64,000 nt of DNA. Source: CAWINY01 sp963837635. Its GTDB lineage: Bacteria; Acidobacteriota; Terriglobia; Terriglobales; Acidobacteriaceae. A program made the translations under genes and the position numbers. The notes under the pieces were generated by a model. That model was not told the origin of the DNA. It searched no databases and saw only the letters and a program-made list of their open reading frames with translations. This document shows, piece by piece, positions 1-8,661 of the stretch. The stretch is from positions 248,001-312,000 of the forward strand of contig CAWINY010000004.1 in NCBI GenBank assembly GCA_963837635.1, given 5' to 3'. Each line of letters starts with the position of its first letter. Position 1 is the stretch's first letter.

Positions 1-1252
1 CCGCGAGTGGCGGGTGCAGGCCAATCGCAAGATAGCTGGAAAGCAGCGCCGCGCTCAACACTGCGCTGGCGAGTGCCGCGTGGATCACGAGCAGCGGCAG
101 CTTCCGCCTGTGTCCCACCGTGCCGGAGAAGTGGGCCGACGAAACTGGCGCACCTCGGCCCTGGAGGAAGCTACCCGCCAGCAGCGCCAACGGCGGCACC
201 GCAGGCAGGGTATAGCCGGGAAGCTTCGCCTTGGAGAGCGAAAAAAAGACCGCCGGAAGCAGCGCCCATAGCACACAGAAGAGGTGAAAATCGCCCTCCG
301 GGTCGCGCTGGCGCGAAATTCGGAACGCGGTAAATAATCCTGCGAGCACCAGCACCAGCCAGGGCAGTACGCTCAGGGGAATTACGATCCCGTAATACCA
401 GAAGGGCTGCGGATGGCGGAAAATGTTCGTCCCAAACCGCGCCAGGTTGTGCTCCAGGATGAACACGCGGAAAAAATCGTGGTTGGCCTTTTGCACGGCG
501 ATGTACCACGGCGCGGCGACTGCCACGAATAGCGCGATCCCCGGCAGCCACAAGGTGCGCCGGATCAGACGCCACTCGCGGCGAACCGCAGCGAACAGAA
601 TGAGGATCATCCATGCCAGGAGCGGCGCAACCGGGCCTTTGGCCAGCGTGCCGAGCGCCAGGAAAACGTAGAACGCGGCCAGCCACAGTTTGCGATCCTC
701 AATCCGCCAGGCAAGCCACGACAGCATGGCGATGGTGAACGTCGCGGTGAGCGGCATGTCGGTGGAGGCGCCGCGCGCGAAGCCGATCACCCCCGCGCAG
801 GATGCGGCGATCAGCGCCGCGTCCAAGGGAGATGCTAGAGGGTGCCCCACATCTGCCCGATTTTGGCAGATGTGGGTTGATGAAAAGCGCCTCATGAACA
901 CATAGATGACGAGCACTATGGCGCTTGCGTTCACCGCCGAGGGCAGGCGCGCCGCCCAGTCGCTCACACCGAACAGGCGGAACGACAGCATTGCCTCCCA
1001 GTAGTACAGGATGGGCTTTTCCATCCAGGGCACGCCGTAGAGCACAGGCGTGACCCAGTCGTGGCGGGCCAGCATCTCGCGCGCGATCTGCGCATAGCGG
1101 GGCTCGTCGGCGCCTACCAGTCCGAGGGTGCCAAGTCCGTAGAAAAACAGAAATCCGCAGAAGCCCGCAAGCACCAGCAACTCCAAAAAGGGCCCCCACC
1201 AAGCGCTTGGAGTTTGAGGGGGATGTGGCGCGGTCGTGGCACGCGCATTCAC
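1..1252 (-). CDS. Membrane glycosyltransferase, GT39/ArnT-like (3' end outside window)
   Basis: Open frame from a GTG at 1252 running off the left edge, about 417 residues visible. The N-terminal part after the first membrane helix carries the GT39/PMT signature: an acidic GADEPRYAQIAREML loop, then a VPWMEKPILYYWEAML segment. Several hydrophobic helices follow (FAVR-, LPWLVLVLAGL-like stretches). Family members move a sugar from a polyprenyl-phosphate carrier to a lipid or protein on the outer face of the inner membrane; the acceptor cannot be told. A perfect 12-bp-arm palindrome (846-876) sits in frame around residues 126-136 and codes for a stretch typical members should lack. The start is uncertain because no good ribosome site is seen. 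Confidence 0.8.
   Translation of the reverse strand, partial: MNARATTAPHPPQTPSAWWGPFLELLVLAGFCGFLFFYGLGTLGLVGADEPRYAQIAREMLARHDWVTPVLYGVPWMEKPILYYWEAMLSFRLFGVSDWAARLPSAVNASAIVLVIYVFMRRFSSTHICQNRADVGHPLASPLDAALIAASCAGVIGFARGASTDMPLTATFTIAMLSWLAWRIEDRKLWLAAFYVFLALGTLAKGPVAPLLAWMILILFAAVRREWRLIRRTLWLPGIALFVAVAAPWYIAVQKANHDFFRVFILEHNLARFGTNIFRHPQPFWYYGIVIPLSVLPWLVLVLAGLFTAFRISRQRDPEGDFHLFCVLWALLPAVFFSLSKAKLPGYTLPAVPPLALLAGSFLQGRGAPVSSAHFSGTVGHRRKLPLLVIHAALASAVLSAALLSSYLAIGLHPPLA
846..876. repeat. Palindrome family A, copy inside the GT39 gene
   Basis: Perfect inverted repeat: arms CCCACATCTGCC (846-857) and GGCAGATGTGGG (865-876), loop of 7. Related copies lie at 43849-43879 (intergenic) and, decayed, at 25845-25872 inside tsaB. 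Here it is read through in frame. Confidence 0.85.
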
Positions 1253-1437
1253 TGCGGCTGGGCCTCGCCATGGGGTTGAAGGAGTGCAGTTTGCATCGCT
1301 CGCACATTGTAATCTGCTTTTCACAGAGCAAGGCGGCGCGAAGGCAGCCCCGGCCCGTTCTCGACAATGGAGTGTCTAAGCCGCATTGGCCTGTGCGGAC
1401 CGGCATGCAGCGCTTACCTAACAAGTCTACAAACGCT

Positions 1438-1540
1438 CACCGCGGATCTACGCAGATCGTTTGCGGATCCACGCGGATTATTTCTTTGGATTTCGTGATC
1501 CGTGGAAATCCGCACTCAATCCGCGGAAGTCCGCGGTAAG
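1438..1540. repeat. Family B degenerate inverted repeat (CGCGGAT type)
   Basis: Left half repeats ACCGCGGATC / CACGCGGATTA words; right half carries the complement, AATCCGCGG ... CCGCGGT. The whole unit could fold into a long imperfect hairpin. Similar units occur at 25303-25413, 26250-26353 and 31363-31467, always between genes. Confidence 0.7.
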
Positions 1541-1591
1541 TAGTTAGTCGTTCGCAACATCCAGCAACGGATTGACTGCAACTCTCGTCAT

Positions 1592-1607
1592 ATGAGAATA
1601 TTTGCAT
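1592..1607. promoter_or_regulatory. Possible ArsR operator
   Basis: Imperfect palindrome ATGAGAATATTTGCAT, symmetric apart from the two-base steps flanking the central AATATT, ending 6 bases before the ATG of the ArsR gene. AT-rich dyads at this spot are typical autoregulatory sites of the family. Binding is inferred. Confidence 0.35.
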
Positions 1608-1613
1608 TTACGC

Positions 1614-1946
1614 ATGTCTGAACTCTCGCACTTCACGGCCGAATTCTTCAAAGCACTCTCGCACCCGTTACGGATCAGGGTGTTGGAAGCTCTACGCGGA
1701 GGAGAGGTAGGGGTGAACGAACTCAGCGGACGGCTCAAGGTGGAGCAAACCACCTTGTCCCAGCAACTCGCCGTACTGCGCAAGAGCAACATCGTGGTCG
1801 GCCGCAAAGAGGGCCAGAACGTTTTTTATTCGGTGCGGGACCCGGAAATCCTACGCCTGCTAGACGATGCCAGGCGGATCTTCAACAATCACCTTATCGA
1901 TGTCAGAGATCTTCTGGCGCAATTAGTTCCAACGGGTGAGAAGTGA
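1614..1946 (+). CDS. ArsR-family winged-helix transcriptional regulator
   Basis: 110 residues, a usual ArsR/SmtB length. The ALSHPLRIRVLEAL segment is the family's helix 1-2 signature, followed by the helix-turn-helix VNELSGRLKVEQTTLSQQLAVLR and a wing with a GQNVFYSV strand. It lacks the cysteine-rich metal motif of arsenic sensors, so the signal is probably not a thiophilic metal. The ATG at 1614 is preferred over an in-frame TTG at 1602 because the protein then starts just before the first helix. It lies 141 bases upstream of the hyf-like operon on the same strand and is a candidate regulator of it (inference). Confidence 0.85.
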   Translation: MSELSHFTAEFFKALSHPLRIRVLEALRGGEVGVNELSGRLKVEQTTLSQQLAVLRKSNIVVGRKEGQNVFYSVRDPEILRLLDDARRIFNNHLIDVRDLLAQLVPTGEK

Positions 1947-2087
1947 CTACAAACTGCCCCTGAGCCGATCCCGACGCACACGTCACGATTCAGATCCCAA
2001 CAAACCATGATTTGGGGTCCCGCTCGCCGAAGCGGATTCGGGAGCTCTTAGCCGGCCCAGAGGCCGCTCGCATAAGCACGATTTACG

Positions 2088-4061
2088 ATGACCGAAACTG
2101 TATTCAATTTGTTTTTGGCGATGCTGCTGGCGGTTCCAGCAGTGACTCTGGCGTCCCAGTTGGCCAGGAAAGCGCGCCTGTTGCCTCCGGTGTTGCTGGG
2201 ACTCGGGCTGCTGGGTGGCGCGACCGCAGGGGCCATAAGTTTCGCCAACGGCTGCGCGCTCAGCTTGGATCTTTCCTCCCTGACGCCGTTTCCGTTCGCG
2301 CTAACCGTTGACCGGTTGAGCGCGTTTTTCCTGCTGCTGATCTGCCTGGTCGGCCTGCCGGTCGTGCTGTTCTCGTCTTCCTATGTGAAGCGCCACTACG
2401 AGGGCTGGCGCGGGGCCTGCATCTGGGCGCTGCTGCCGCTGTTTCTGCTGTCCATGATTGTGGTGGTGACGGCCTCCACCGCGTTCGCGTTTCTGTTCGG
2501 CTGGGAGCTGATGACGCTTTTCTCGGCCGCACTGGTCCTGGTGGATGGCGACGATGAGCCGCGGCGGCAGAAAGTGTTTGTCTACCTGCTGATGATGCAT
2601 GCCGGCGCGGCGGCCGTGGCCGGAGCGTTCTTCCTCTTTCTGCCGCACTCGGCCACCCTGGATTTCGCTTCAATGCGTGCCGCATCCCTGCTGCTGCCGG
2701 CTGGCGTGCGCACCACGATCTTCGTCCTGGCGTTTATTGGTTTCGGAACGAAGGCCGGCATTGTGCCGCTGCATTTGTGGCTTCCCAAAGCCCACCCCAT
2801 TGCGCCCAGCCCGGTATCGGCGCTGATGTCGGGCGTCATGCTGAAAACCGCCATTTATGGCTTTGTCCGCTTCGGCTTTGATTTCCTTGGAGCTGGGCCG
2901 GGGTGGTGGGGCTACCTGGTGCTGGCGGCCGGCGCGATCTCAGGCGTTCTGGGAGTCCTCTACGCCAATGCCGAACACGATCTGAAGCGGATGCTGGCGT
3001 ACAGCAGCGTGGAGAATATCGGGATTATCTACCTGGGGATCGGGGCGGCGCTGGTCTTCAATGCGAATGGCGCTCCGGCCTGGGCGGCGTTGGCCCTGAT
3101 GGGCGCGCTGCTGCACTCGATCAATCACGCGTTGTTTAAGAGTTTGCTCTTCCTGTGCGCGGGCGCGATTTCCGATGCAACCCACACGCTGGACATCGAA
3201 GAGCTGGGCGGATTGTTCAACCGCATGCGAGGAACGGGCACCGTGTTCCTGATCGCCTGTTGCTCCATTGTGGGTTTGCCGCTGTTCAACGGCTTCATCA
3301 GCGAGTGGCTGACGTTTCGAAGTTTTCTCGGCGGCGCCGCGCTTACCGGCTTGGCTGCCAAAATCGTTCTGCCGCTGATGGCCGGTGTCCTTGCGTTGAT
3401 CGGCGGGCTGGCCGCGGCGTGCTTTGCCAAGGTCTTTGGGGTCGCGTTCTTGGGCAGGCCGCGCAGCGAGGAAGCCGCGCATGCCAAGGAAGTGCCGGCC
3501 AGTATGCGCGCCGGTATGGCGTTCCTGGCCGCGGCATGCGTGCTGATCGGTATTGTGCCGGGAATCCTGCTGCGGCCGCTGAGCCGCGCCGTTCAGCAGC
3601 TCCTGCCCGGCGTGACCTTGCCGGAAGGGGCCATGGCGATCACGCGCTTGATTCCGTGGGTTGCGGTCCTGGTGCTTGGGATTGTCATCGCCAGCGTGAC
3701 GGTGCGGCGCACGATCCGCGTGACCCGCACCTGGGCCTGCGGATTGCCGGGTCTCGACAGCCGGATGCAATACACCTCCACCGCATTCTCCCATCCGCTG
3801 CGCAGGGTGTTCTCGCAGGTTTACAAGCCGGAAAGCTCGGTGGAGATACTGCCTGAGGGCCGTCCCTGCTTCCCAGCTTCCATTGCGTACAGCTCGGTGC
3901 GCACCACCTCTTTTGAGCGGACGTTGTACCGGCCTGCGGTGGACGTAATTGTGGCGGCGGCCAACCGATTGCGCCAGCTGCAGACCGGCAATATTCAGGT
4001 CTATCTGCTCTACATGTTCGTGGCGCTGGTGGCGCTGTTGGTGTGGATGAGGTTCGCATGA
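2088..4061 (+). CDS. Proton-pumping antiporter-like subunit, HyfB/HycC type
   Basis: 657 residues, almost all membrane helices. It belongs to the NuoL/M/N-MrpA family and is the largest membrane subunit of group-4 hydrogenase-like and Ehr complexes. Visible family marks are the helix with a conserved glutamate (FGWELMTLFSAAL), the lysine segment GFGTKAGIVPLHLWLPKAHP and the AYSSVENIGII loop. A hydrophilic tail near residues 545-620 precedes a last helix, as in HyfB. It is expected to move protons (or Na+) across the cytoplasmic membrane as part of the complex encoded downstream. First gene of the operon; its TGA overlaps the next ATG by four bases. Intact. Confidence 0.9.
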   Translation: MTETVFNLFLAMLLAVPAVTLASQLARKARLLPPVLLGLGLLGGATAGAISFANGCALSLDLSSLTPFPFALTVDRLSAFFLLLICLVGLPVVLFSSSYVKRHYEGWRGACIWALLPLFLLSMIVVVTASTAFAFLFGWELMTLFSAALVLVDGDDEPRRQKVFVYLLMMHAGAAAVAGAFFLFLPHSATLDFASMRAASLLLPAGVRTTIFVLAFIGFGTKAGIVPLHLWLPKAHPIAPSPVSALMSGVMLKTAIYGFVRFGFDFLGAGPGWWGYLVLAAGAISGVLGVLYANAEHDLKRMLAYSSVENIGIIYLGIGAALVFNANGAPAWAALALMGALLHSINHALFKSLLFLCAGAISDATHTLDIEELGGLFNRMRGTGTVFLIACCSIVGLPLFNGFISEWLTFRSFLGGAALTGLAAKIVLPLMAGVLALIGGLAAACFAKVFGVAFLGRPRSEEAAHAKEVPASMRAGMAFLAAACVLIGIVPGILLRPLSRAVQQLLPGVTLPEGAMAITRLIPWVAVLVLGIVIASVTVRRTIRVTRTWACGLPGLDSRMQYTSTAFSHPLRRVFSQVYKPESSVEILPEGRPCFPASIAYSSVRTTSFERTLYRPAVDVIVAAANRLRQLQTGNIQVYLLYMFVALVALLVWMRFA

Positions 4062-4996
4062 CGTTCGTCGTGAATCTATTGCAACTCCTGATGCTGGTGG
4101 CCGTCGCCCCGCTGGTGCGTGGGGTGGTGGCGCGCATCAAGGCGCGGATCCAAAACCGCCGTGGCGCGAGCGTGTGGCGGCCTTATGCCGATCTGCGGAA
4201 GCTATTTGCCAAGGAAGATCTGGTTCCGCCCACGGGCTCGCCCATCTTTCGGCTGTGCCCCATGGTGCTCTTCGCGGCCACCGTGGTCGCGGCCGCATTT
4301 CTTCCCGCCTTGCACGCGAGCGCGCTGCTGGGGACCACAGGCGACTTCATCCTGCTGGTTTATCTGTTGGCGTTGGCCAGATTCTTTCTGGTGCTGGGCG
4401 CGATGGACGGCGGCAGTTCCTTCGGCGGCATGGGAGCCAGCCGGGAGGCGCTGGTTTCGACTCTGGCCGAGGCGCCGCTGCTGCTGGGACTGGTCGCCGT
4501 GGCCATTGTGGCCCGTACCGCTACCATCGCGGGAATCGTCCAATGGACCATCGGACAGCAGTTCTTCCAACTGTCGGCGGTGCATGCGCTGGCCTTCGCC
4601 GCGCTGGTTCTGGTCGCCATCGCCGAGACCGGGCGCGTGCCGGTGGACAATCCCACCACCCACCTGGAACTCACCATGATCCACGAGGCCATGGTGCTGG
4701 AATATTCCGGACCGAGTCTGGCCCTGATCGAGTGGGCCAGCGCGATCAAGCTGACGCTGATTATGGCGCTGCTGATCGGATTGTTCGCACCGTGGGGCAT
4801 GGCGACAGGCTTGTCCGTCCTGGGGCTGGCGATTGCTTTGCCGGTCTTGGTGATGAAGGTCGCGCTGTTGGCGGCCGCGCTCGCGCTGCTGGAGAGTGGC
4901 GTGGCCAAGCTGCGCATGTACCTGGTGCCGGATTTCCTGGGCGTCGCGTGCGCCTTATCCATTCTGGCGGTGGTCTTCACCGCTCTGGCGAGGTGA
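4058..4996 (+). CDS. Membrane anchor subunit, HyfC/HycD (NuoH-like)
   Basis: 312 residues with about eight helices. It is a homologue of complex I NuoH, which joins the catalytic module to the membrane arm. The conserved acidic loop GRVPVDNPTTHLELTMIHEA is clear, as is the N-terminal KARIQNRRGASVWRPYADL segment facing the quinone or electron-transfer side. The start is the ATG at 4058 overlapping the hyfB stop (ATGA), a sign of translational coupling; an in-frame GTG at 4043 would add five residues. Intact. Confidence 0.9.
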   Translation: MTFVVNLLQLLMLVAVAPLVRGVVARIKARIQNRRGASVWRPYADLRKLFAKEDLVPPTGSPIFRLCPMVLFAATVVAAAFLPALHASALLGTTGDFILLVYLLALARFFLVLGAMDGGSSFGGMGASREALVSTLAEAPLLLGLVAVAIVARTATIAGIVQWTIGQQFFQLSAVHALAFAALVLVAIAETGRVPVDNPTTHLELTMIHEAMVLEYSGPSLALIEWASAIKLTLIMALLIGLFAPWGMATGLSVLGLAIALPVLVMKVALLAAALALLESGVAKLRMYLVPDFLGVACALSILAVVFTALAR

Positions 4997-4999
4997 ACG

Positions 5000-5725
5000 A
5001 TGGGCTCGGTTGAATCTACCGCCGCCAACATGGTCGAATCCGCGGTTGCCAACGCCGTGGCGTCATCGGTGGTTTTCCTTTTCATTACGGTGCTGCTGAT
5101 CGCGGCGGCGAAGCGGACTTCCACCTGCATCGCGCTTTTCAGCATGCAATCCCTGGTGATGACGGCGCAGATCCTGACCGCCGCCCACATGCACCGCTCC
5201 GCCGAGGCTTACGTGGTCGCCGGCCTGGTGTTCGCGGTTAAGGTGGTGGCGATTCCCTACGCCTTGTTCCGCATTGTGAAGGGACTGAAGACGCCGGGTG
5301 ACGTCACCGCGTCGACCAGTTCGGCACAATCCGTGTACATCGCTGCCGGCCTTATCCTGATGTCCTTTCTGGTAGTTCGTCCTTACGTTCGCGTGCTTGC
5401 CATCCCATCCTCGATCGGCGCTTCGCGCTCCTTGGGGGCTCCGGACGCCGAGATGCTGGCTGCCGCCGTAGCGCTACTGTTGACCGGGGCGTTTCTGATG
5501 GCCAGCCGCAAGAAGGCGCTGATGCAGGTGATCGGGCTGCTGGTCCTGGAGAACGGAATATTTCTGGCGGCGTTGACCACTACGTTTGGCATGCCGCTGG
5601 TCATCGAGATCGGCATTTTCTTCGACCTTCTGATCGGCGTGCTCTTGATGGGGGTTTTCGTTTTCCGCATTCGCGATACCTTCGAGCACGTGGATGTCTC
5701 CAAATTGCGGCGGCTGAGGGGTTGA
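5000..5725 (+). CDS. Membrane subunit HyfE (NuoK-like)
   Basis: 241 residues with six to seven predicted helices. The C-terminal half (a GAFLMASRKKALMQVIGLLVLENG helix pair) resembles NuoK/MrpC. HyfE is found in hydrogenase-4 and Ehr operons but not in the shorter formate hydrogenlyase-1 set, so its presence places this operon in the HyfBCEFGI type. Starts three bases after the hyfC stop and ends four bases before hyfF. Intact. Confidence 0.85.
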   Translation: MGSVESTAANMVESAVANAVASSVVFLFITVLLIAAAKRTSTCIALFSMQSLVMTAQILTAAHMHRSAEAYVVAGLVFAVKVVAIPYALFRIVKGLKTPGDVTASTSSAQSVYIAAGLILMSFLVVRPYVRVLAIPSSIGASRSLGAPDAEMLAAAVALLLTGAFLMASRKKALMQVIGLLVLENGIFLAALTTTFGMPLVIEIGIFFDLLIGVLLMGVFVFRIRDTFEHVDVSKLRRLRG

Positions 5726-5729
5726 TGGC

Positions 5730-7185
5730 ATGACGTTGTGGTTCCCGATTCTGGTTCCGCTGTTGGGCGCAATTCTGGTCCTGGCTTGCAGAAATTCCCG
5801 GATAGCAGTTGCCGTTGCTTTGGGCCTAGGCATAGTAGAACTCGTGGCGCTTGGCAATGCGGTACGCGAAATCCACGTTGCCGGCGTGCTGCAAAGTGGC
5901 CGCTACCTGCGCGCTGACGGGCTTACAGCGTTTTTCCTGATCAATATCGGCGTGATCTTTACCCTCGTGCTGGTTTATTCGGTCGGGTATCTTCGCCATG
6001 TGCCGCCGGGGCGTTTCTCCTCTCCCCGCTGGTTCTACGGGCTGGTGTATCTGTTCCTCTTCACCATGCTGGCGGTTTATTTATCGGCCAATCTTGGGAT
6101 GCTGTGGATCGCCGTGGAAGCCACGACACTGGCCTCTGCGCTGCTGGTCGGCTTCTACAACACCGAGGGCGCGGTCGAGGCGAGTTGGAAATACCTGATC
6201 CTCTGCACCGTGGGCATTGCGTTCGCCTTGTTCGGCACGATCACGCTCTATCTCGCGGCGGTGCGCGGCGGAGTGCCGGCGGAAAGGGCGCTGGACTGGG
6301 CGGTGCTGATGAACGCGGCCCCGCAAATGAGCGGTGCGCGCGACCTGCTGAAGTTGGCTTTCGTGTTCGTAGCGGTTGGGTACGGAACCAAGATTGGTTT
6401 TGTCCCCATGCATAGTTGGCTGCCCGATGCGCATGCCGAAGCGCCATCGCCGATCAGCGCCTTGCTGTCGGCAGTGCTGCTGAACTGCGCCATGTATGCT
6501 TTGCTGCGCTTCGACGCCATCACCTCGCGAGCCATCGGTAGCGGCTTCAGCCACACGCTGCTGCTGGGATTTGGCGGATTGTCCGTCATCACCTCCGCCT
6601 TCCTCATGGTGGTGCAGCGCGACCTCAAGCGGCTGCTGGCCTACAGCAGCATTGAACACATGGGGATCGTTGCCCTCGGAGTCGGCATGGGAGGCCCGCT
6701 CGGCCTTTACGGCGCGCTGCTGCACACCTTCAATCACTCGCTGGCGAAGACGCTCCTGTTCTTCACCACCGGCAACATTCGCGACACCTTCAACACCCTG
6801 CGCATGGACCGCATCCGCGGCATGGCGCGCTCGCTGCCCTGCACCAGCATGGTGCTGGTGGTGGGCAGCCTGGCCATCGTGGGCATGCCGCCCTTCGGGC
6901 TGTTCGTCAGCGAATTCGTGATCCTGATGGCGGCCTTCTCGCAGGCCCATTACCTGATCGCCGTGCTGCTGCTGGTGGCGATCTCGGTAGTGTTCGGCGC
7001 GCTGCTTCACCACTTCCAACAGATGCTCAGCGGCGAACCGCAATCGCTTGGCGGAGCAGCCGAAAGCTGTCGCTTCGGAGATGGTGCCCATGATGGTCTG
7101 TGTCGCGTGCCTGCTGGTCCTGGGGGTACGGATTCCCGCCGCGTTCACGGCTGTGCTGCACAGCGCCATGGCGGTGCTGCAATGA
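5730..7185 (+). CDS. Antiporter-like subunit HyfF, C-terminus frameshifted
   Basis: Second NuoL/N-family subunit, with the proton-channel segment YGTKIGFVPMHSWLPDAHAE and the AYSSIEHMGIVALG loop. The frame is sound to about 7045. There one extra base, in a TTGGCGG context near 7050, throws it out. One frame over, 7053-7182 encodes the expected last helix (EMVPMMVCVACLLVLGV) and stops with a TGA at 7183 that overlaps the next start. Repaired length is about 484 residues, normal for HyfF. Without repair the frame continues to 7424 with a nonsense tail. Either a sequencing or assembly slip or early decay. Confidence 0.8.
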
Positions 7186-8661
7186 GCAAAACGGTGATCG
7201 CGCCCAAAACCGCTGCCGGCGTGAGCGATGTACTCGCGCTGCTGAATGGGGACAACGTCACGCCTGGTTTCGATCTTCGGCAGCTTCGAGAACGACGGTA
7301 CCCGCCAGGTGCGTTACATCGTCGGAGGTTGATGGACAACCGGGAGTACCGCGTTTACAAGCGTGCTGGTGGAGGGGCCGATCCCCTCGGCGACTGCCAT
7401 CACCGCGGCGGCGGCCTGGTATGAGCGCGAGTTGCACGATCTCTACGGGGTGGAGATCGAAGGCCATCCCAACCTGCAGCCGCTCGTCTTTCACGAGAGC
7501 TGGCCCGCCGAGCTTCATCCTTACGCCGATCGCGGGAGGAAGCAGCCGGTGCGCGGCGAATACCGATTCTTGCAAGTGCAGGGCGAAGGCGTGTGTGAGG
7601 TGGCGGTCGGTCCGGTGCATGCCGGCATCATCGAGCCGGGACATTTCCGCTTCAGCGTGGTCGGTGACACCGTGCTGAACCTGGAGTTGCGGCATTTCTA
7701 TACGCACAAGGGCACGGAAAAGCTCTTTGAAGGCACGCCGGTCATGAGCGCGCCGATGATCGCCGAATCGGTTTCGGGCGATAACTGCTTCGCGCACGCG
7801 GTTGCCTGCTGCCAGGCGGTGGAGAACGCTTTCGGCATCACGGTTCCGCCACGCGGCGAGGCCTTGCGGTTGGTCGGCTTGGAACTGGAGCGCATGATGG
7901 CGCACATCGCCGATGTCGGCGCGCTGTGCGGTGACGTGGCTTTCACCGTTCCGGCAGCCTACACGGCGCGGATCAAGGAGGGATTGCTGCAGGCCTCCAC
8001 TCGCTTCTTCGGTACGCGTTGCTGGCGTGGGATCGCAATGCCCGGTGGAGTGAAGCGCAATCTTTCCGATGAAAATGCACGTGAACTTGGCCGCCTCGTC
8101 AGCGAGGCTGCCCGCGATTTTGCCGAGTTGTCGGAGATCATTCTGGACACGCCCTCGGTGCAGAACCGCTTTGAATCAACCGGAATTTTGAAGACGAACC
8201 TTGCTCGCGAACTCGGAGTGGTAGGTCCCGCGGCGCGCGCCAGCGGGCTTGAAATGGATGTGCGACGCGATCATCCCTACGGCCGCTATCGCGAACTTGC
8301 GCTTGAGCTTCCTCACTACCACTACGGCGACGTGATGGCCCGCGCCCGCATCCGCATTGAAGAGACCGCCATTTCCGCGCGCTTGATCGAGGAAACGCTC
8401 AACGCGCTGCCGTCGGGCGCGATCTCGGCTCCTGTATCTTGTCAGGGCGACGCCGAGGGTTTCTCCGCCGTCGAGTCGCCGCGCGGTGAGCTGCTTTACT
8501 GGATTCGCGTCGAGCAGGGTCGCGTCCGACGCTGCCACATCAAGTCGCCGTCGTTTCAGAACTGGCCTGCGCTGCCGCTGGCGATGCCGGGCAACATCAT
8601 TGCCGATTTTCCCCTGATCAACAAAAGCTTCAACCTTTCCTACTCTGGATGTGACCGATGA
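7182..8661 (+). CDS. HyfG-like large subunit (NuoC-NuoD fusion type) without [NiFe] ligands; frameshifted N-terminus
   Basis: Starts with an ATG overlapping the hyfF stop. The N-terminal third is a NuoC-like domain with the signature WYERELHDLYGVEIEGHP; the rest is the NuoD/large-subunit domain. To read it whole, three slips are needed: near 7260, near 7322 (extra G) and near 7347 (one T short). The repaired protein is about 492 residues. In [NiFe] enzymes two CxxC motifs bind the metals. Here the first site reads ESVSGDNCFAHA and the C-terminal site FNLSYSGCDR; neither has a CxxC. It is therefore expected not to be a hydrogenase but an Ehr-type (energy-converting hydrogenase related) subunit. 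Confidence 0.8.

Larger units (their letters stand above)
1253..1613. other. Intergenic region with a long degenerate inverted repeat
   Basis: Gene-free stretch between the GT39 gene and the ArsR gene. 1253-1436 shows nothing clear. 1438-1537 holds a degenerate inverted repeat built of CGCGGATC-type words on the left and their complements on the right (see the separate repeat entry). The last 25 bases hold the probable ArsR operator. Confidence 0.6.

Noticed and set aside
171..686. Long minus-strand open frame with Ala/Arg-rich product
   Set aside because: It is the wrong frame across the GT39 gene; the true frame shows membrane helices and family motifs and is open from 1252 to the window edge.
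699..1424. 241-codon minus-strand frame overlapping the start of the GT39 gene
   Set aside because: Basic, low-complexity product with no family motif; the overlapping GT39 frame carries the ADEPRYAQIAREM signature.
1436..1545. CGCGGATC repeats as a CRISPR or replication origin
   Set aside because: Units are irregular and degenerate, no DnaA-box cluster or spacer structure is seen.
2940..3794. 284-codon minus-strand frame antisense to hyfB
   Set aside because: Gln/His/Arg-rich shadow of a GC-rich gene; the hyfB frame has clear family motifs.
6081..7169. 362-codon minus-strand frame antisense to hyfF
   Set aside because: Low-complexity His/Gln/Arg shadow frame with no recognisable fold.
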